From Alloprevotella sp. (GTDB lineage Bacteria; Bacteroidota; Bacteroidia; Bacteroidales; Bacteroidaceae), in assembly GCA_017477205.1 (NCBI GenBank), contig JAFUXE010000007.1, positions 68,017 to 132,016 on the forward strand: a stretch of 64,000 bases of DNA, written 5' to 3'. Of this stretch, positions 23,893-32,546 are shown piece by piece. Position numbers and translations under genes: made by a program. The notes under the pieces are model-generated. The model did no database searches, was not told the DNA's origin, and saw only the letters and a program-made list of their open reading frames with translations. Every line of letters begins with the position of its first letter. Position 1 is the first letter of the stretch.

Positions 23893-26367
23893 TTACTGAT
23901 AGTACACGCGGCGTACGCGCGGCGATATGCCCGTGAGGATTTCGTAGGGAATGGTCTGGAGGACGTCCGAAAGCACCGTCACGGGCAATTCGTCGCCGAA
24001 TATCTCCACGGTGTCGCCGGCGCGGCAGGGGATGTCCGTCACGTCAATCATGCAGACGTCCATGCAGATGTTGCCGACGTAGTAGGCGCGCAGGCCGTTC
24101 ACAAGGCAGTAGCAATGGCCGTTGCCCAGATGGCGGTTCAGGCCGTCGGCATAGCCTATGGGGATGGCGGCAATGCGGCTCGGACGCGTCAGCCGTCCGC
24201 GGCGGCTGTAGCCCACCGTGCTGGTGGCGGCGACGTCGCGCACCTGCAGGATGGTGGTCTTCAGCGAGGAGACGTTGTGTATGATTTGGTTCGTTATGGG
24301 ATTGACGCCGTAGAGGCCGAGGCCCAAGCGCACCATGTCAAGGTGGCGTTCCGGGAAGCGCTCTATGCCTGCGGAGTTGCAGATGTGGCGGAGAATCTTA
24401 TGCGGGAAGGCGCTCTGGAGCTGTCGGGAGGCTTCGTCGAAGAGGCGGAACTGCTCCGCGCTGTAGTCGTCAAACTCCGCGCTGTCGGCTCCAGCAAAGT
24501 GGGAGAATACGCTGCGCGGTATGAGTGCGGCCTGATGCTGAAGGCGGTCGATGAGCGCGGGCATGTCCTGCTCGGGATTGAAACCAAGGCGGCGCATGCC
24601 GGTGTCGAGCTTGATGTGGACGGGGAAGTTGGTGATGCCCTCGCGCTTGGCGGCGCGGATGAGGGCTTCCAGCAGGTCGAAGCTATAGACTTCCGGTTGC
24701 AGGCGGTATTCGAAGAGCGTGTGGAAGGACGTCATTTCGGGGTTCATCACGATGATGTCCGCCGTGACGCCCGCCTTGCGAAGCTCCGCACCCTCGTCCG
24801 CCACGGCGACGGCGAGGTAGTCCACGCCGCGGTCCTGCAAGGTGCGCGCAATCTCCACGGCCCCGGCGCCGTAGGCGGAGGCTTTTATCATACAGACCAT
24901 CTTCGTCTGCGGTTTCAGGAAGCTGCGGTAGAAGTTCAGGTTGGCCGCCAGGGCTTCAAGGTTCACCTGCAAGGTGGTCTCATGGACGCGGCGCATAAGG
25001 ATGTCGCTGACGGCCTCGAAGTGGAAGTCGCGCGCACCCTTGAGAAGTATCGTGTCGTCGTGCCACTCGTCCAGTAGCGAGGACTGGAGGAACGCCTCCG
25101 TGGACGGGAAGAATGCCGTCTGTATGGGCTGTGTCTCAAACAGGGCGCGGACGCTGCACAGCTGCGGACCTATGCCTACGAGGCGGCGGACGCGGCGATG
25201 GGCAATCATCTCTGCCACGTGCGCATAGAGTTCCGCGGCGGGGAGGCCGCTCTGGTGTATATCGGAAAGCACCAAGGTAAAACCATCCTCCCTGCGGCGC
25301 TCCACGAAGTCGAGGGCTATGTCGAGGGACGTGACGTCAGAGTTATAGCTGTCGTTGATGAGCGTGAGGCCGCGTACGCCCTGCTCCACTTCCAGGCGCA
25401 TGGCCACGGGTTCCAGCTGCGCCATCCGCGTCTGGAGATATTCCGCGTCGCAACCCAGGTGGAGGCAGAGCGCGAGGCAGTGCAGGGCGTTCTCCACGGA
25501 GGCCGACGAGGTGAAAGGTATCTCTATCTCCCCCGCCGCGGAGCCGCAGGCATAGGCGATGCGCGTCGCCTGGTCCGTGCTTTCCGTGCGCGAGACGTAG
25601 AGGAAGGCCGCCTTGTCCTGCCTGGACCATCCCAGCCGGTGGCCACGGAAGCCGCTCCGGGCGATGCACGCCGCGACGAGAGCGTCGTCGGCATTATAGA
25701 CGAGAGCCTCCGCGTCCCGGAAGAGCGAGAGTTTCTCCAGGCACTTCTGTTCCATGGAGCTGAAGTTCTCCTGATGCGCCTGGCCAAGGTTTGTCATGAC
25801 GCCGATGGTGGGCTTCAGGATGTCGCGTAAGCGCTGCATCTCGCCGGGCTGGCTGATGCCGGCCTCAAAGACGCCCAGCTGCGTGCGTTCCGTCAGCAGG
25901 CAGACGGAGAGGGGCACGCCGACCTGCGAGTTGTACGAGCGCGGCGAACGCGTCACCGTCATGGCGGGCGAGAGCAGCTGGTAGAGCCATTCCTTCACGA
26001 CCGTCTTGCCGTTGGAGCCCGTGACGCCGACGACGGGCACGCGGAACGCCTCCCTGTGGAGCTCCGCCAGGCGGCCCAGGGCGCGCAGCGGCGAGTCCGC
26101 CACGAGGAAGCACGCCTCGGGCATGTCCTGCCGCGCCTCAGCGGGCACGGCCTCCACGACGAAGCAGCGCACGCCGCGGCGGTAGAGGTCGGCCACGTAG
26201 CGGTGGCCGTCGCCGGTCTGCGTGCGCAGGGCGAAGAAGAGTGTCGTCTCCGGGAAAGCCAGCGAGCGGCTGTCCGTCAGGAGCCAGTCTATGCGGTGGT
26301 CCATGCGCGCACATCCCTCTGTGCGCGCTGCAATCATGCGGGAAATATCCTCAATTGTATAGTGCAT
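23893..26367 (-). CDS. Bifunctional MurF / alanine racemase
   Basis: 824 residues. The N-terminal half is UDP-N-acetylmuramoyl-tripeptide:D-Ala-D-Ala ligase, with the ATP loop GVTGSNGKT at about 114-122. The C-terminal half, from about residue 455, is a PLP-dependent alanine racemase with the Lys in MVCMIKASAYGAGA (about 494). The fusion is typical of Bacteroidetes and links D-Ala supply to its use in peptidoglycan. It follows nhaD at 50 bp on the same strand. Confidence 0.96.
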   Translation of the reverse strand: MHYTIEDISRMIAARTEGCARMDHRIDWLLTDSRSLAFPETTLFFALRTQTGDGHRYVADLYRRGVRCFVVEAVPAEARQDMPEACFLVADSPLRALGRLAELHREAFRVPVVGVTGSNGKTVVKEWLYQLLSPAMTVTRSPRSYNSQVGVPLSVCLLTERTQLGVFEAGISQPGEMQRLRDILKPTIGVMTNLGQAHQENFSSMEQKCLEKLSLFRDAEALVYNADDALVAACIARSGFRGHRLGWSRQDKAAFLYVSRTESTDQATRIAYACGSAAGEIEIPFTSSASVENALHCLALCLHLGCDAEYLQTRMAQLEPVAMRLEVEQGVRGLTLINDSYNSDVTSLDIALDFVERRREDGFTLVLSDIHQSGLPAAELYAHVAEMIAHRRVRRLVGIGPQLCSVRALFETQPIQTAFFPSTEAFLQSSLLDEWHDDTILLKGARDFHFEAVSDILMRRVHETTLQVNLEALAANLNFYRSFLKPQTKMVCMIKASAYGAGAVEIARTLQDRGVDYLAVAVADEGAELRKAGVTADIIVMNPEMTSFHTLFEYRLQPEVYSFDLLEALIRAAKREGITNFPVHIKLDTGMRRLGFNPEQDMPALIDRLQHQAALIPRSVFSHFAGADSAEFDDYSAEQFRLFDEASRQLQSAFPHKILRHICNSAGIERFPERHLDMVRLGLGLYGVNPITNQIIHNVSSLKTTILQVRDVAATSTVGYSRRGRLTRPSRIAAIPIGYADGLNRHLGNGHCYCLVNGLRAYYVGNICMDVCMIDVTDIPCRAGDTVEIFGDELPVTVLSDVLQTIPYEILTGISPRVRRVYYQ

Positions 26368-26417
26368 CTTGTTTTCTATGTGAAAGCTTCAGAGCTTGCC
26401 TGTCTGTGTATATATAT

Positions 26418-27782
26418 TTAATTGAAAAGCCAGAAGACGAAGAGGCCCACGGCGAAGGCCAGCGCCACCTTGGGCAGCATGTGACGCACGTACCATCCGG
26501 GCTTGATGCCCTCCATGCGCCAGAGCGCGAAGCCGCCCATCGTGCCAGCTGCGAGTAGGCTGCCGCCCACGGCCGTGCAGTAGCTCAGCAGGGGCCAGAA
26601 GGTGCCGTCCTTGGCAAACTCCGCGATGCCCTCCTCGTGGGTGAAGGCAGCGATGTTGCCCAGCATCATGGGTACGTTTCCGGCGAAGGCGGAGGCAAGG
26701 CCTGAGGCAAGGCCGGTGAGGTAGATACTGGGGACGTGCTCCGTCGTCCAGCGGCAGAAGGTGGGCAGCAGGCCGCTCTCGTTCACGGCGCCCACGGCGA
26801 GCGTCATGCCGATGAAGAAGAGCATGTTCTGCTTGTTCTGGTACTGCAAGGCCATCGGCGCGCGCTTGCTGACCATCACGTCGGCGCGCAGGAGGTTGCG
26901 GTTGCAGAGCTCGTCCACAATCCAGAGCACGCCGAGCACGCAGAGCGCGCCGAGGAAGGCGGGAAGGTGCGTCAGGCGGTGGAACGTGGGCACGAACCAC
27001 AGGCCGCCGATGCCCACGAGCAGCATCAGGCCGCGCTGCCAGCGGTTCAGCACCGTGTCGTCGCCGCGGTAGGGCGGACGCGTGCGCACCAGCTCCATCG
27101 TCCGCGGCATGCGACGGTGGACAAGTGCCGTCACGGTGAGCATGGCGGCCAGGCAGGAGGCCATGAGCGAGAAGCTGTACGTCGTGGGCGTGACGAGCTC
27201 CTTCGTCCAGAGGGCCAGGCTCGTCGTGTCGCCAATCACGGTGCAGGCGCCGCCGCAGTTCGCCGCCACGACGATGACGGCGCCGAAGGCCCAGCGCAGG
27301 CGTTCCTGCGCCACCAGCGTCCGCATGATGGCCAGCATCAGGCAGACGGTCGTCAGGTTGTCAAGGTTCGCCGAGAGCAGGAACGTTAGGCCGGCCGCGC
27401 CCCAGAGAAAGCGCCGCGGGTACTTCGTGTAGAGCGCCTCGTGGATGAAGTCGAAGCAGCCGTTGTTGTTCAGCACCTCCACGATGCTCGCCGTGGCCAG
27501 CAGGAACAGCACGACGTTAGCCGCCTCCAGCGTGTAGCGCAGGAAGACGCCCTGCGCCACGAACTCCTTCACGTTGAAGGACGAGGCCCGCCCGCCGTCC
27601 AGGAACGCCCCGTACTCCGCCGCGTGCTGCGCCGTCACGAAGTCCGAGCCCCACATGATGTAGAGCAGCCAGCACACCGTGCCGGCAAACATCGCCACCG
27701 CAGCCTTGTTCATGCGGTGGACGCCCTCCGTCGCAATCAGCAGCAACGCCAGGAAGAAAATACTCAGAATGCCTATTGCCAT
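26418..27782 (-). CDS. nhaD: NhaD-type sodium:proton antiporter
   Basis: 454 residues from the ATG at 27782 (MAIGILSIFFLALLLIATEG). About twelve membrane segments, with NLDNLTTVCLMLAIMR and the N-terminal EGVHRMNKAAVAMFAG region, fit the NhaD/arsenite-permease-like ion transporter family. It exchanges Na+ for H+ at the inner membrane. The first in-frame ATG (27845) precedes non-family sequence derived from a C/G-rich repeat and was rejected. Confidence 0.92.
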   Translation of the reverse strand: MAIGILSIFFLALLLIATEGVHRMNKAAVAMFAGTVCWLLYIMWGSDFVTAQHAAEYGAFLDGGRASSFNVKEFVAQGVFLRYTLEAANVVLFLLATASIVEVLNNNGCFDFIHEALYTKYPRRFLWGAAGLTFLLSANLDNLTTVCLMLAIMRTLVAQERLRWAFGAVIVVAANCGGACTVIGDTTSLALWTKELVTPTTYSFSLMASCLAAMLTVTALVHRRMPRTMELVRTRPPYRGDDTVLNRWQRGLMLLVGIGGLWFVPTFHRLTHLPAFLGALCVLGVLWIVDELCNRNLLRADVMVSKRAPMALQYQNKQNMLFFIGMTLAVGAVNESGLLPTFCRWTTEHVPSIYLTGLASGLASAFAGNVPMMLGNIAAFTHEEGIAEFAKDGTFWPLLSYCTAVGGSLLAAGTMGGFALWRMEGIKPGWYVRHMLPKVALAFAVGLFVFWLFN

Positions 27783-27864
27783 CGTCGTTTCGTTATTTAC
27801 AGCCCCTCCGCCTCCCCCGCAGGGGAAGAGCGCGGTGCGGCGCAATGTTCAATGAATTTCGCCG

Positions 27865-27872
27865 CGAAGATA
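27865..27872 (-). promoter_or_regulatory. -7 element (TATCTTCG) for nhaD
   Basis: On the minus strand this reads TATCTTCG, about 83 nt before the nhaD start. The leader crosses a C/G-rich palindromic tract at about 27800-27835. Confidence 0.4.
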
Positions 27873-27935
27873 GAAAAATGCTCCTTAACAGAAAAGCAAA
27901 TGCCGCAGGAAAAGCTGCATCCGCGCCGCAAAACC

Positions 27936-27966
27936 TTGCGCGGAAACGTTTTTTGCGCTATCTTCG
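27936..27966 (+). promoter_or_regulatory. Promoter of the GSCFA gene
   Basis: TTG at 27936-27938, a 20-bp spacer and TATCTTCG at 27959-27966 match the local promoter pattern. The GSCFA start lies 31 nt downstream. Confidence 0.5.
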
Positions 27967-27996
27967 CGCCCTGAAAATCATGCACCAACACTCCTC

Positions 27997-28875
27997 ATGG
28001 AATTCCGCACGCCCGTAGAGCTCCCCCGCCAGCGCGTCACGCTGACGCCCCAGAGCGCAGTCCTCACCCTCGGCAGCTGCTTCGCCCAGAGCATCGGCAG
28101 CCGCATCCAGGCCGCGCTGCCCCCCGGCGCCGCGTGCGTGAACCCCTTCGGTGTGCTCTACAACCCCGAGAGCGTGCGCCGCGCCCTGGAGATAGTGGCC
28201 TTCGGCGACCTCTTCTTTCCTGACAGCTACCTCTTCCAGGGGCAGGACGGGCTCTGGCACAGCTGGCTCCACAGCACCCACTTCTCCGCCCCCGAGCGCG
28301 AAGCTTGCCGCCAGGCCGTCCTCCAGTCCGCGCAGGAGGCGCAGGAACTCCTGCGGCGCGCCGACCTGCTCTGCCTCACCTGGGGCACGAACCGCGCCTA
28401 CGTGCTGCGCGAGGAGGACATGGTCGTGGGCAACTGCCACAAGGAGCCCGCTCAGCGCTTTCAGGAGCGCGCGCTCAGCACGGAGGAAATCTGCCGCAAG
28501 TGGGACGCCACGCTCCAGGCCCTCGCCCGCGCCTACCCCGCCCTGCGCGTCGTCCTGACCGTCAGCCCCTATCGCTACGCCAAGTACGGCCTCCACGGCA
28601 GCCAGCTCGCCAAGGCCACGCTCCTGCTCGCCCAGGACCAGCTCTGCGCCGCCCACCCCTGCGCCCTCTACTTCCCCGCCTACGAAATCGTCACCGACGA
28701 GCTCCGCGACTACCGCTTCTACGAGCCCGACATGCTCCATCCCTCCCAGCAGGCCGCGGACTACGTCTGGGAACGCTTCGCCCAGTGGAGCTTCTCCGAC
28801 GAGCTCCGCACCGACGCCGCCCAGCGCGAAAAGCAGCACCGCGCCCAGGCCCACCGCCCCATCGCCAAGCCCTGA
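27997..28875 (+). CDS. GSCFA domain protein
   Basis: 292 residues. The name-giving motif appears as LGSCFAQSIG at about 26-35, followed by NPFGVLYNPESV, LTWGTN and VLTVSPYR, all typical of the family. GSCFA proteins are related to SGNH hydrolases and are widespread in Bacteroidetes, but no substrate is established. The protein has no signal peptide and is probably cytoplasmic. It is divergent from nhaD and murF-alr. Confidence 0.92.
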   Translation: MEFRTPVELPRQRVTLTPQSAVLTLGSCFAQSIGSRIQAALPPGAACVNPFGVLYNPESVRRALEIVAFGDLFFPDSYLFQGQDGLWHSWLHSTHFSAPEREACRQAVLQSAQEAQELLRRADLLCLTWGTNRAYVLREEDMVVGNCHKEPAQRFQERALSTEEICRKWDATLQALARAYPALRVVLTVSPYRYAKYGLHGSQLAKATLLLAQDQLCAAHPCALYFPAYEIVTDELRDYRFYEPDMLHPSQQAADYVWERFAQWSFSDELRTDAAQREKQHRAQAHRPIAKP

Positions 28876-29163
28876 GCCCCCTTATTCCCCTCCCCACATC
28901 CCCTCCGCCCCCGTGCGAAGGAAAATACGGCCGCATGCGGAAGAAAACACCGCCGTATGCGCAAATAAACGTGCGCTTTTGCGGGAAAAGAGTTTAGACA
29001 TAAATTATGTCTTATGAAACATAAGTTTTGTCTGATAGTACAAAAGTTATGTCTCATAAGACAAAAATCTTGTTTAAAATGTATTTGCGCATTTCGCCGC
29101 GTTTCTTCCCGTATTTTCCCATGTTTATTCCTGCATCTCCCCACTTTTACAACCGCACGCAAA
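28876..29163. other. Intergenic region with a 21-22 bp palindrome array
   Basis: No gene is supported here. A C-rich stretch at 28876-28915 resembles the C/G-rich repeat family. The palindromic array at 28927-29081 follows, then plain sequence up to the terminator at 29164. Confidence 0.7.
28927..29081. repeat. 21-22 bp array of imperfect palindromes (7 units)
   Basis: Three units of 22 bp start at 28927, 28949 and 28971 with cores CCGCATGCGG, CGCCGTATGCGC and CGCTTTTGCG. Four units of exactly 21 bp start at 28998, 29019, 29040 and 29061 with cores ACATAAATTATGT, ACATAAGTTTTGT, ACAAAAGTTATGT and ACAAAAATCTTGT. The first A/T unit is part of GACATAA-a-TTATGTC, a perfect palindrome. Between the cores lie 8-12 bp of variable sequence. 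Confidence 0.85.
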
Positions 29164-29198
29164 AGCAACGCCTCTCCGGGTGCCGGGGAGGCGTTGCT
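29164..29198 (-). terminator. Terminator of the exopolysaccharide operon
   Basis: The arms AGCAACGCCTC (29164-29174) and GAGGCGTTGCT (29188-29198) are perfect complements. On the minus strand the hairpin is followed by TTTTGCG. It lies 80 bp beyond the last glycosyltransferase gene. Confidence 0.8.
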
Positions 29199-29277
29199 TG
29201 TATTTTCTTCAGTCAAAGGGGTGGAGAAACCGTCTGGCGCAGAGAGCGGGGGGAGCGTCAGGCACGGGAGCGGGGCG

Positions 29278-30435
29278 TCAGTCGCCGAGGGCCTCGCGCA
29301 GTACGCGCTTGTACTCAGCATAGACCTGCCCGATGTCGAACACCTGCTCTGCCAGACGTCGGCTGGCCAGGGAGAAGAACTCCTTGTCCTGCTCCGAAAG
29401 CTGCAGGTAGCGCAGGCAGGCGTCGGCCAGCGAACGCGCGTCGCGGGACTGGCAGAGGAAGCCGTTAACGCCTTCCATGACCATCTCGCGGCAGCCGGGG
29501 ATGTCGCTGGCGATGATGGGCTTGCCCATCGAGAGGGCTTCCATCAGCGAGCGGCTCATGCCCTCATGGTAGCTGGGGAGCACGACGACGGTGCCTGCCT
29601 TGCCCGCCACGGAGACGACGTTGTCCGTGGATCCGAGGTACTCGATGGCGCCGCTCTCCACGTCCTCCGTAACTTTCTCCAGGGAGATGTAGAGCGGATA
29701 CTTCGGGTCGATGGTGCCCAGGAGCTGGAAGCGGACTTCGGGATACTGCGCGCGAACAATGCGCGCGGCCTCCACGAACTCGTGGTAGCCCTTGTCCGCC
29801 AGGACGCGGGCCACGAGCAGGAAGCGCGTGTGCGGGGAGGCGTTCTTCTTGAAGGGGTAGGCCTTCAGGTCCACGCCCTCGCCGCCCTTGAGCAGGATGG
29901 TCTTCTCCGCCGTGGAGAAGCGCTTCTGGATAACGTAGTCGTAGTTGTCGCGGCTGAGCGTGAATACGCGCGTGGCGTGGCAGACGGCCTTGCGGTACAT
30001 GTAGTTGGCAAGGTGGGTCATGATGCCGCCCTCAGAGATGGCATAGCCCAGGCCGGCAATCATAGCGGCGTTGGGGATACCGAGGCGCGTGGCGGCCACG
30101 GTGCCGTAGATGTTGGGCTTGATGGAATAGTGGAAGATGAAGTCCGGGCGCTCCTTCTTGTAGATGCGCAGCAGGGAGCGGTAGTAGGAAAGGTCGCGGA
30201 AGGGATTCGTGCCGCAGCGGTCCATCTTCACGGGAATGAAGCGCACGCCCTTGGGCAGGTGGGCAAGCGTGGCACCGAACTCGCCCTGCTTGGGGGCGAT
30301 TACAATCACCTGGTGACCCTCCTTGTGGAGCCGTCGAATGACGAATCCGCGGAAGTTCATCAGATCATAGAGGTGGTTGCCGCTGAAGATGATCTTTTTC
30401 TTGTTCGGTGCGGCCTTCATGGTGACGCTGCGCAT
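29278..30435 (-). CDS. GT4-type glycosyltransferase
   Basis: 385 residues. The N-terminus (KKIIFSGNHLYDLMNFRGFV) and the C-terminal LPSYHEGMSRSLMEALSMGKPIIASDIPGCREMV block, with its E-x7-E, indicate a GT-B fold of family 4. It would add one sugar to the lipid-linked repeat unit on the cytoplasmic side. It is the last gene of the exopolysaccharide operon, 18 bp after the previous transferase. A second possible start is the ATG at 30420. Confidence 0.93.
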   Translation of the reverse strand: MRSVTMKAAPNKKKIIFSGNHLYDLMNFRGFVIRRLHKEGHQVIVIAPKQGEFGATLAHLPKGVRFIPVKMDRCGTNPFRDLSYYRSLLRIYKKERPDFIFHYSIKPNIYGTVAATRLGIPNAAMIAGLGYAISEGGIMTHLANYMYRKAVCHATRVFTLSRDNYDYVIQKRFSTAEKTILLKGGEGVDLKAYPFKKNASPHTRFLLVARVLADKGYHEFVEAARIVRAQYPEVRFQLLGTIDPKYPLYISLEKVTEDVESGAIEYLGSTDNVVSVAGKAGTVVVLPSYHEGMSRSLMEALSMGKPIIASDIPGCREMVMEGVNGFLCQSRDARSLADACLRYLQLSEQDKEFFSLASRRLAEQVFDIGQVYAEYKRVLREALGD

Positions 30436-30453
30436 TGACTGATTTTATATTCT

Positions 30454-31551
30454 TTAACGTTCCACCTCGCCCTTTATTGTATCGGCATAGAATTTTATCA
30501 GTTTTTTCGACGTATTGGCTATGTCGTAGGCGGCTGCGCGGGCACGGCAATAGTCTGCCGCGCGGACGTAGGTTTCGGAATCGGCGCGCAAAGATAGTAC
30601 TTTTTTGCTTAGCTGCAAGTCATCGTCGGGAATAAATAGCAATTCCTCCCTTCCAACGACGGCCGCAAGGCCCTCCACGCGGGAGGCCAGGACGGGTTTT
30701 CCAGCGGCCATGCCCTCCACGGCGGCCAACCCGAAGCCTTCCCAGTGGGACGACATCACGACGACGTCCGCCAGGGAAAGCAGCTGGGGAACGTCGCTCC
30801 TTGAGCCGAGGAAATGCGTGCGGCCGGAAACGCCGAGGCTCCCGGCCAACCGCTGGCACTCGGCGCGGCGCTCACCGTCACCGACGAAGACGGCATGGAC
30901 GTCGGAGGGAAGGTGCGTGAGGGCACGGATGACGCAGTCCTGGTTCTTCTGCTCGCGGAAGAGGGCAACCTGCATGAGCAGGAAGCTATGCTCCGGAACG
31001 CCTGGCAGCAGCTGGCTGCGCTCTGCCTTCGCCGAGGCGAAGCGCCGCACGTTGATGCCGTTCTCTATGAGGCGCAAGGGAAGGCGGCCCTTCGTGCGCT
31101 CACGCATAAAATCCACGACGGCGGGCGAAATGCAGCTCGCCGCGTCGTAGCAGCGGTAGGCCATGCGGTCCGTCCACGTCGTCAGGCGGTAGCGGCAACG
31201 GGCGTTGAACGTGCTGTGCTCCGTCGTGACAACGGCAGCCTTGGGGCGAAAGAGCCGTCGCGCAGCCGCCACCCAGTATTGCGCAGGGAAGAGGTGCACG
31301 TGTATGACGTCCGCCCGCCGAATCGCCTTGCGGCCGGCGAAGGCATTGAGGGGATTGTACAGATGGCCGAAGCGGCCCGTATGGAGAGTTATGCCCGCGT
31401 CCGCCAGCTCCCGTTCGAGGGAAGAGCCTGCGGGCATGTAGGCAAGCACCTCGACATGTTCGCCCAAAGCCTGCTGCTCCTTCGCGATGTCCACGAGGAG
31501 GCGTTCAGCACCAGCGGGCACAAGGTTGTTGATGACGTGGAGGATGTTCAT
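30454..31551 (-). CDS. GT4-type glycosyltransferase
   Basis: 365 residues from the ATG at 31551 (MNILHVINNLVPAGAERLLVD), the usual GT4 start with the AGAERL motif. The donor-binding SSHWEGFGLAAVEGMAAGKPVLASRVEGL block is intact. It probably adds a sugar to the exopolysaccharide repeat unit. The upstream 27 in-frame residues from 31632 come from the 9-bp repeat and the end of the previous gene and were excluded. Confidence 0.94.
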   Translation of the reverse strand: MNILHVINNLVPAGAERLLVDIAKEQQALGEHVEVLAYMPAGSSLERELADAGITLHTGRFGHLYNPLNAFAGRKAIRRADVIHVHLFPAQYWVAAARRLFRPKAAVVTTEHSTFNARCRYRLTTWTDRMAYRCYDAASCISPAVVDFMRERTKGRLPLRLIENGINVRRFASAKAERSQLLPGVPEHSFLLMQVALFREQKNQDCVIRALTHLPSDVHAVFVGDGERRAECQRLAGSLGVSGRTHFLGSRSDVPQLLSLADVVVMSSHWEGFGLAAVEGMAAGKPVLASRVEGLAAVVGREELLFIPDDDLQLSKKVLSLRADSETYVRAADYCRARAAAYDIANTSKKLIKFYADTIKGEVER

Positions 31552-31574
31552 TTGTTCTATCGCGCGGTTTTTGG

Positions 31575-31619
31575 TCGGAATCTTCGGAGTTTTCTGAGTA
31601 TTCGGAGTATTCAGAAGCT
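31575..31619. repeat. 9-bp tandem repeat of the TCRGAGNAN family
   Basis: Five units (TCGGAATCT, TCGGAGTTT, TCTGAGTAT, TCGGAGTAT, TCAGAAGCT) lie between two glycosyltransferase genes. The tract abuts a GTGACRA tract in which the upstream gene ends. The family is the same as at 996-1067. Confidence 0.8.
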
Positions 31620-31621
31620 CG

Positions 31622-32536
31622 TCACTTGTCACCCGTCAACGGCCTCAGCAGGAGCTTCGCAACGAGTATGCTACGCCTTCCGAAGAGGGAGAAGCCCTCC
31701 GCGAGGGCATGGCAGGCGTTGGAGATGCGGCTGCGCCCTTCGTAGGCAAAGAACTGGCGGAACACACGGCGCTTATCCTCCGGCATCTCCTCCGCGTGGA
31801 GCTCGTAGAAGCTGCGGGCGGCACGGAGGTGCAGAGGGTCCAACACGGTCTTTCCACGTTGGAAGAACTTCCGCGCCTTCTCCGAGAGGCGGCTGTCCGT
31901 GTGCCCCGTGACGGTGCCCTCGTAGCGGCGGTAGAGCATGAGGTGGCGCGGGACGTAGGTCATCTCGCCAAAGGTCATCGCGGCAAGCGTCAGCAGGTGG
32001 TCGTGCATCGCCACCACCTCAGGCGCGGGCAGGCAGACGTCGCGCAGGGCGGCGTTGAACAGGATGGCGCAGCCCTGCACGCCGCAGTTGGCGAAAAGCG
32101 TGTCGCGCAGGCCGCTGAGTATGGCCAGCGTCGCGCTGCCACCGATTTGCGCCGTCTCGGGATTATAGACGTAGGAGTTGCACCATACGGCCTGCGGGCG
32201 CGTGTTGTCGCGCTGACGGATGTTGTCAAGAAGCACTTCCAGCTTATTCTCAAGCCAGATGTCATCGTCGTCGCAGAAGATGGCGAAGGGCGCGGTGGAA
32301 TGGCGGAGCAGGTGCATGAAGTTTCCCTGCGCAGAGCCGAAGCGCAGGCCGTCCTCGACCAAGCGGCAACGGGGCTCCACGGCCGCAAAGTCGCGCAGCA
32401 TCTGCACGGTGCCGTCGGAAGAGCCGTCGTCGTGGACGATAAGCGTCCACTCGCGGCAGGTCTGGTCCTGCAACGAATGGAGAAGGGCGGGCAGATGGCG
32501 CCCGGCGTTGTATGTGGCAAGTAGGATGTCTGTCAT
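31622..32536 (-). CDS. GT2-type glycosyltransferase
   Basis: 304 residues from the ATG at 32536 (MTDILLATYNAGRHLPALLHS). GT-A features are clear: HDDGSSDGT near residue 37 and FCDDDDIW (DxD) near residue 90. It adds a sugar to the lipid-linked repeat unit. Its last codons and TGA stop (L-T-G-D-K-stop) lie in a GTGACAAGTGACGAG repeat tract, so the original C-terminus may have been replaced by the repeat. A 70-bp gap filled with repeats separates it from the next gene. Confidence 0.94.
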   Translation of the reverse strand: MTDILLATYNAGRHLPALLHSLQDQTCREWTLIVHDDGSSDGTVQMLRDFAAVEPRCRLVEDGLRFGSAQGNFMHLLRHSTAPFAIFCDDDDIWLENKLEVLLDNIRQRDNTRPQAVWCNSYVYNPETAQIGGSATLAILSGLRDTLFANCGVQGCAILFNAALRDVCLPAPEVVAMHDHLLTLAAMTFGEMTYVPRHLMLYRRYEGTVTGHTDSRLSEKARKFFQRGKTVLDPLHLRAARSFYELHAEEMPEDKRRVFRQFFAYEGRSRISNACHALAEGFSLFGRRSILVAKLLLRPLTGDK

Positions 32537-32546
32537 ATAATATATA

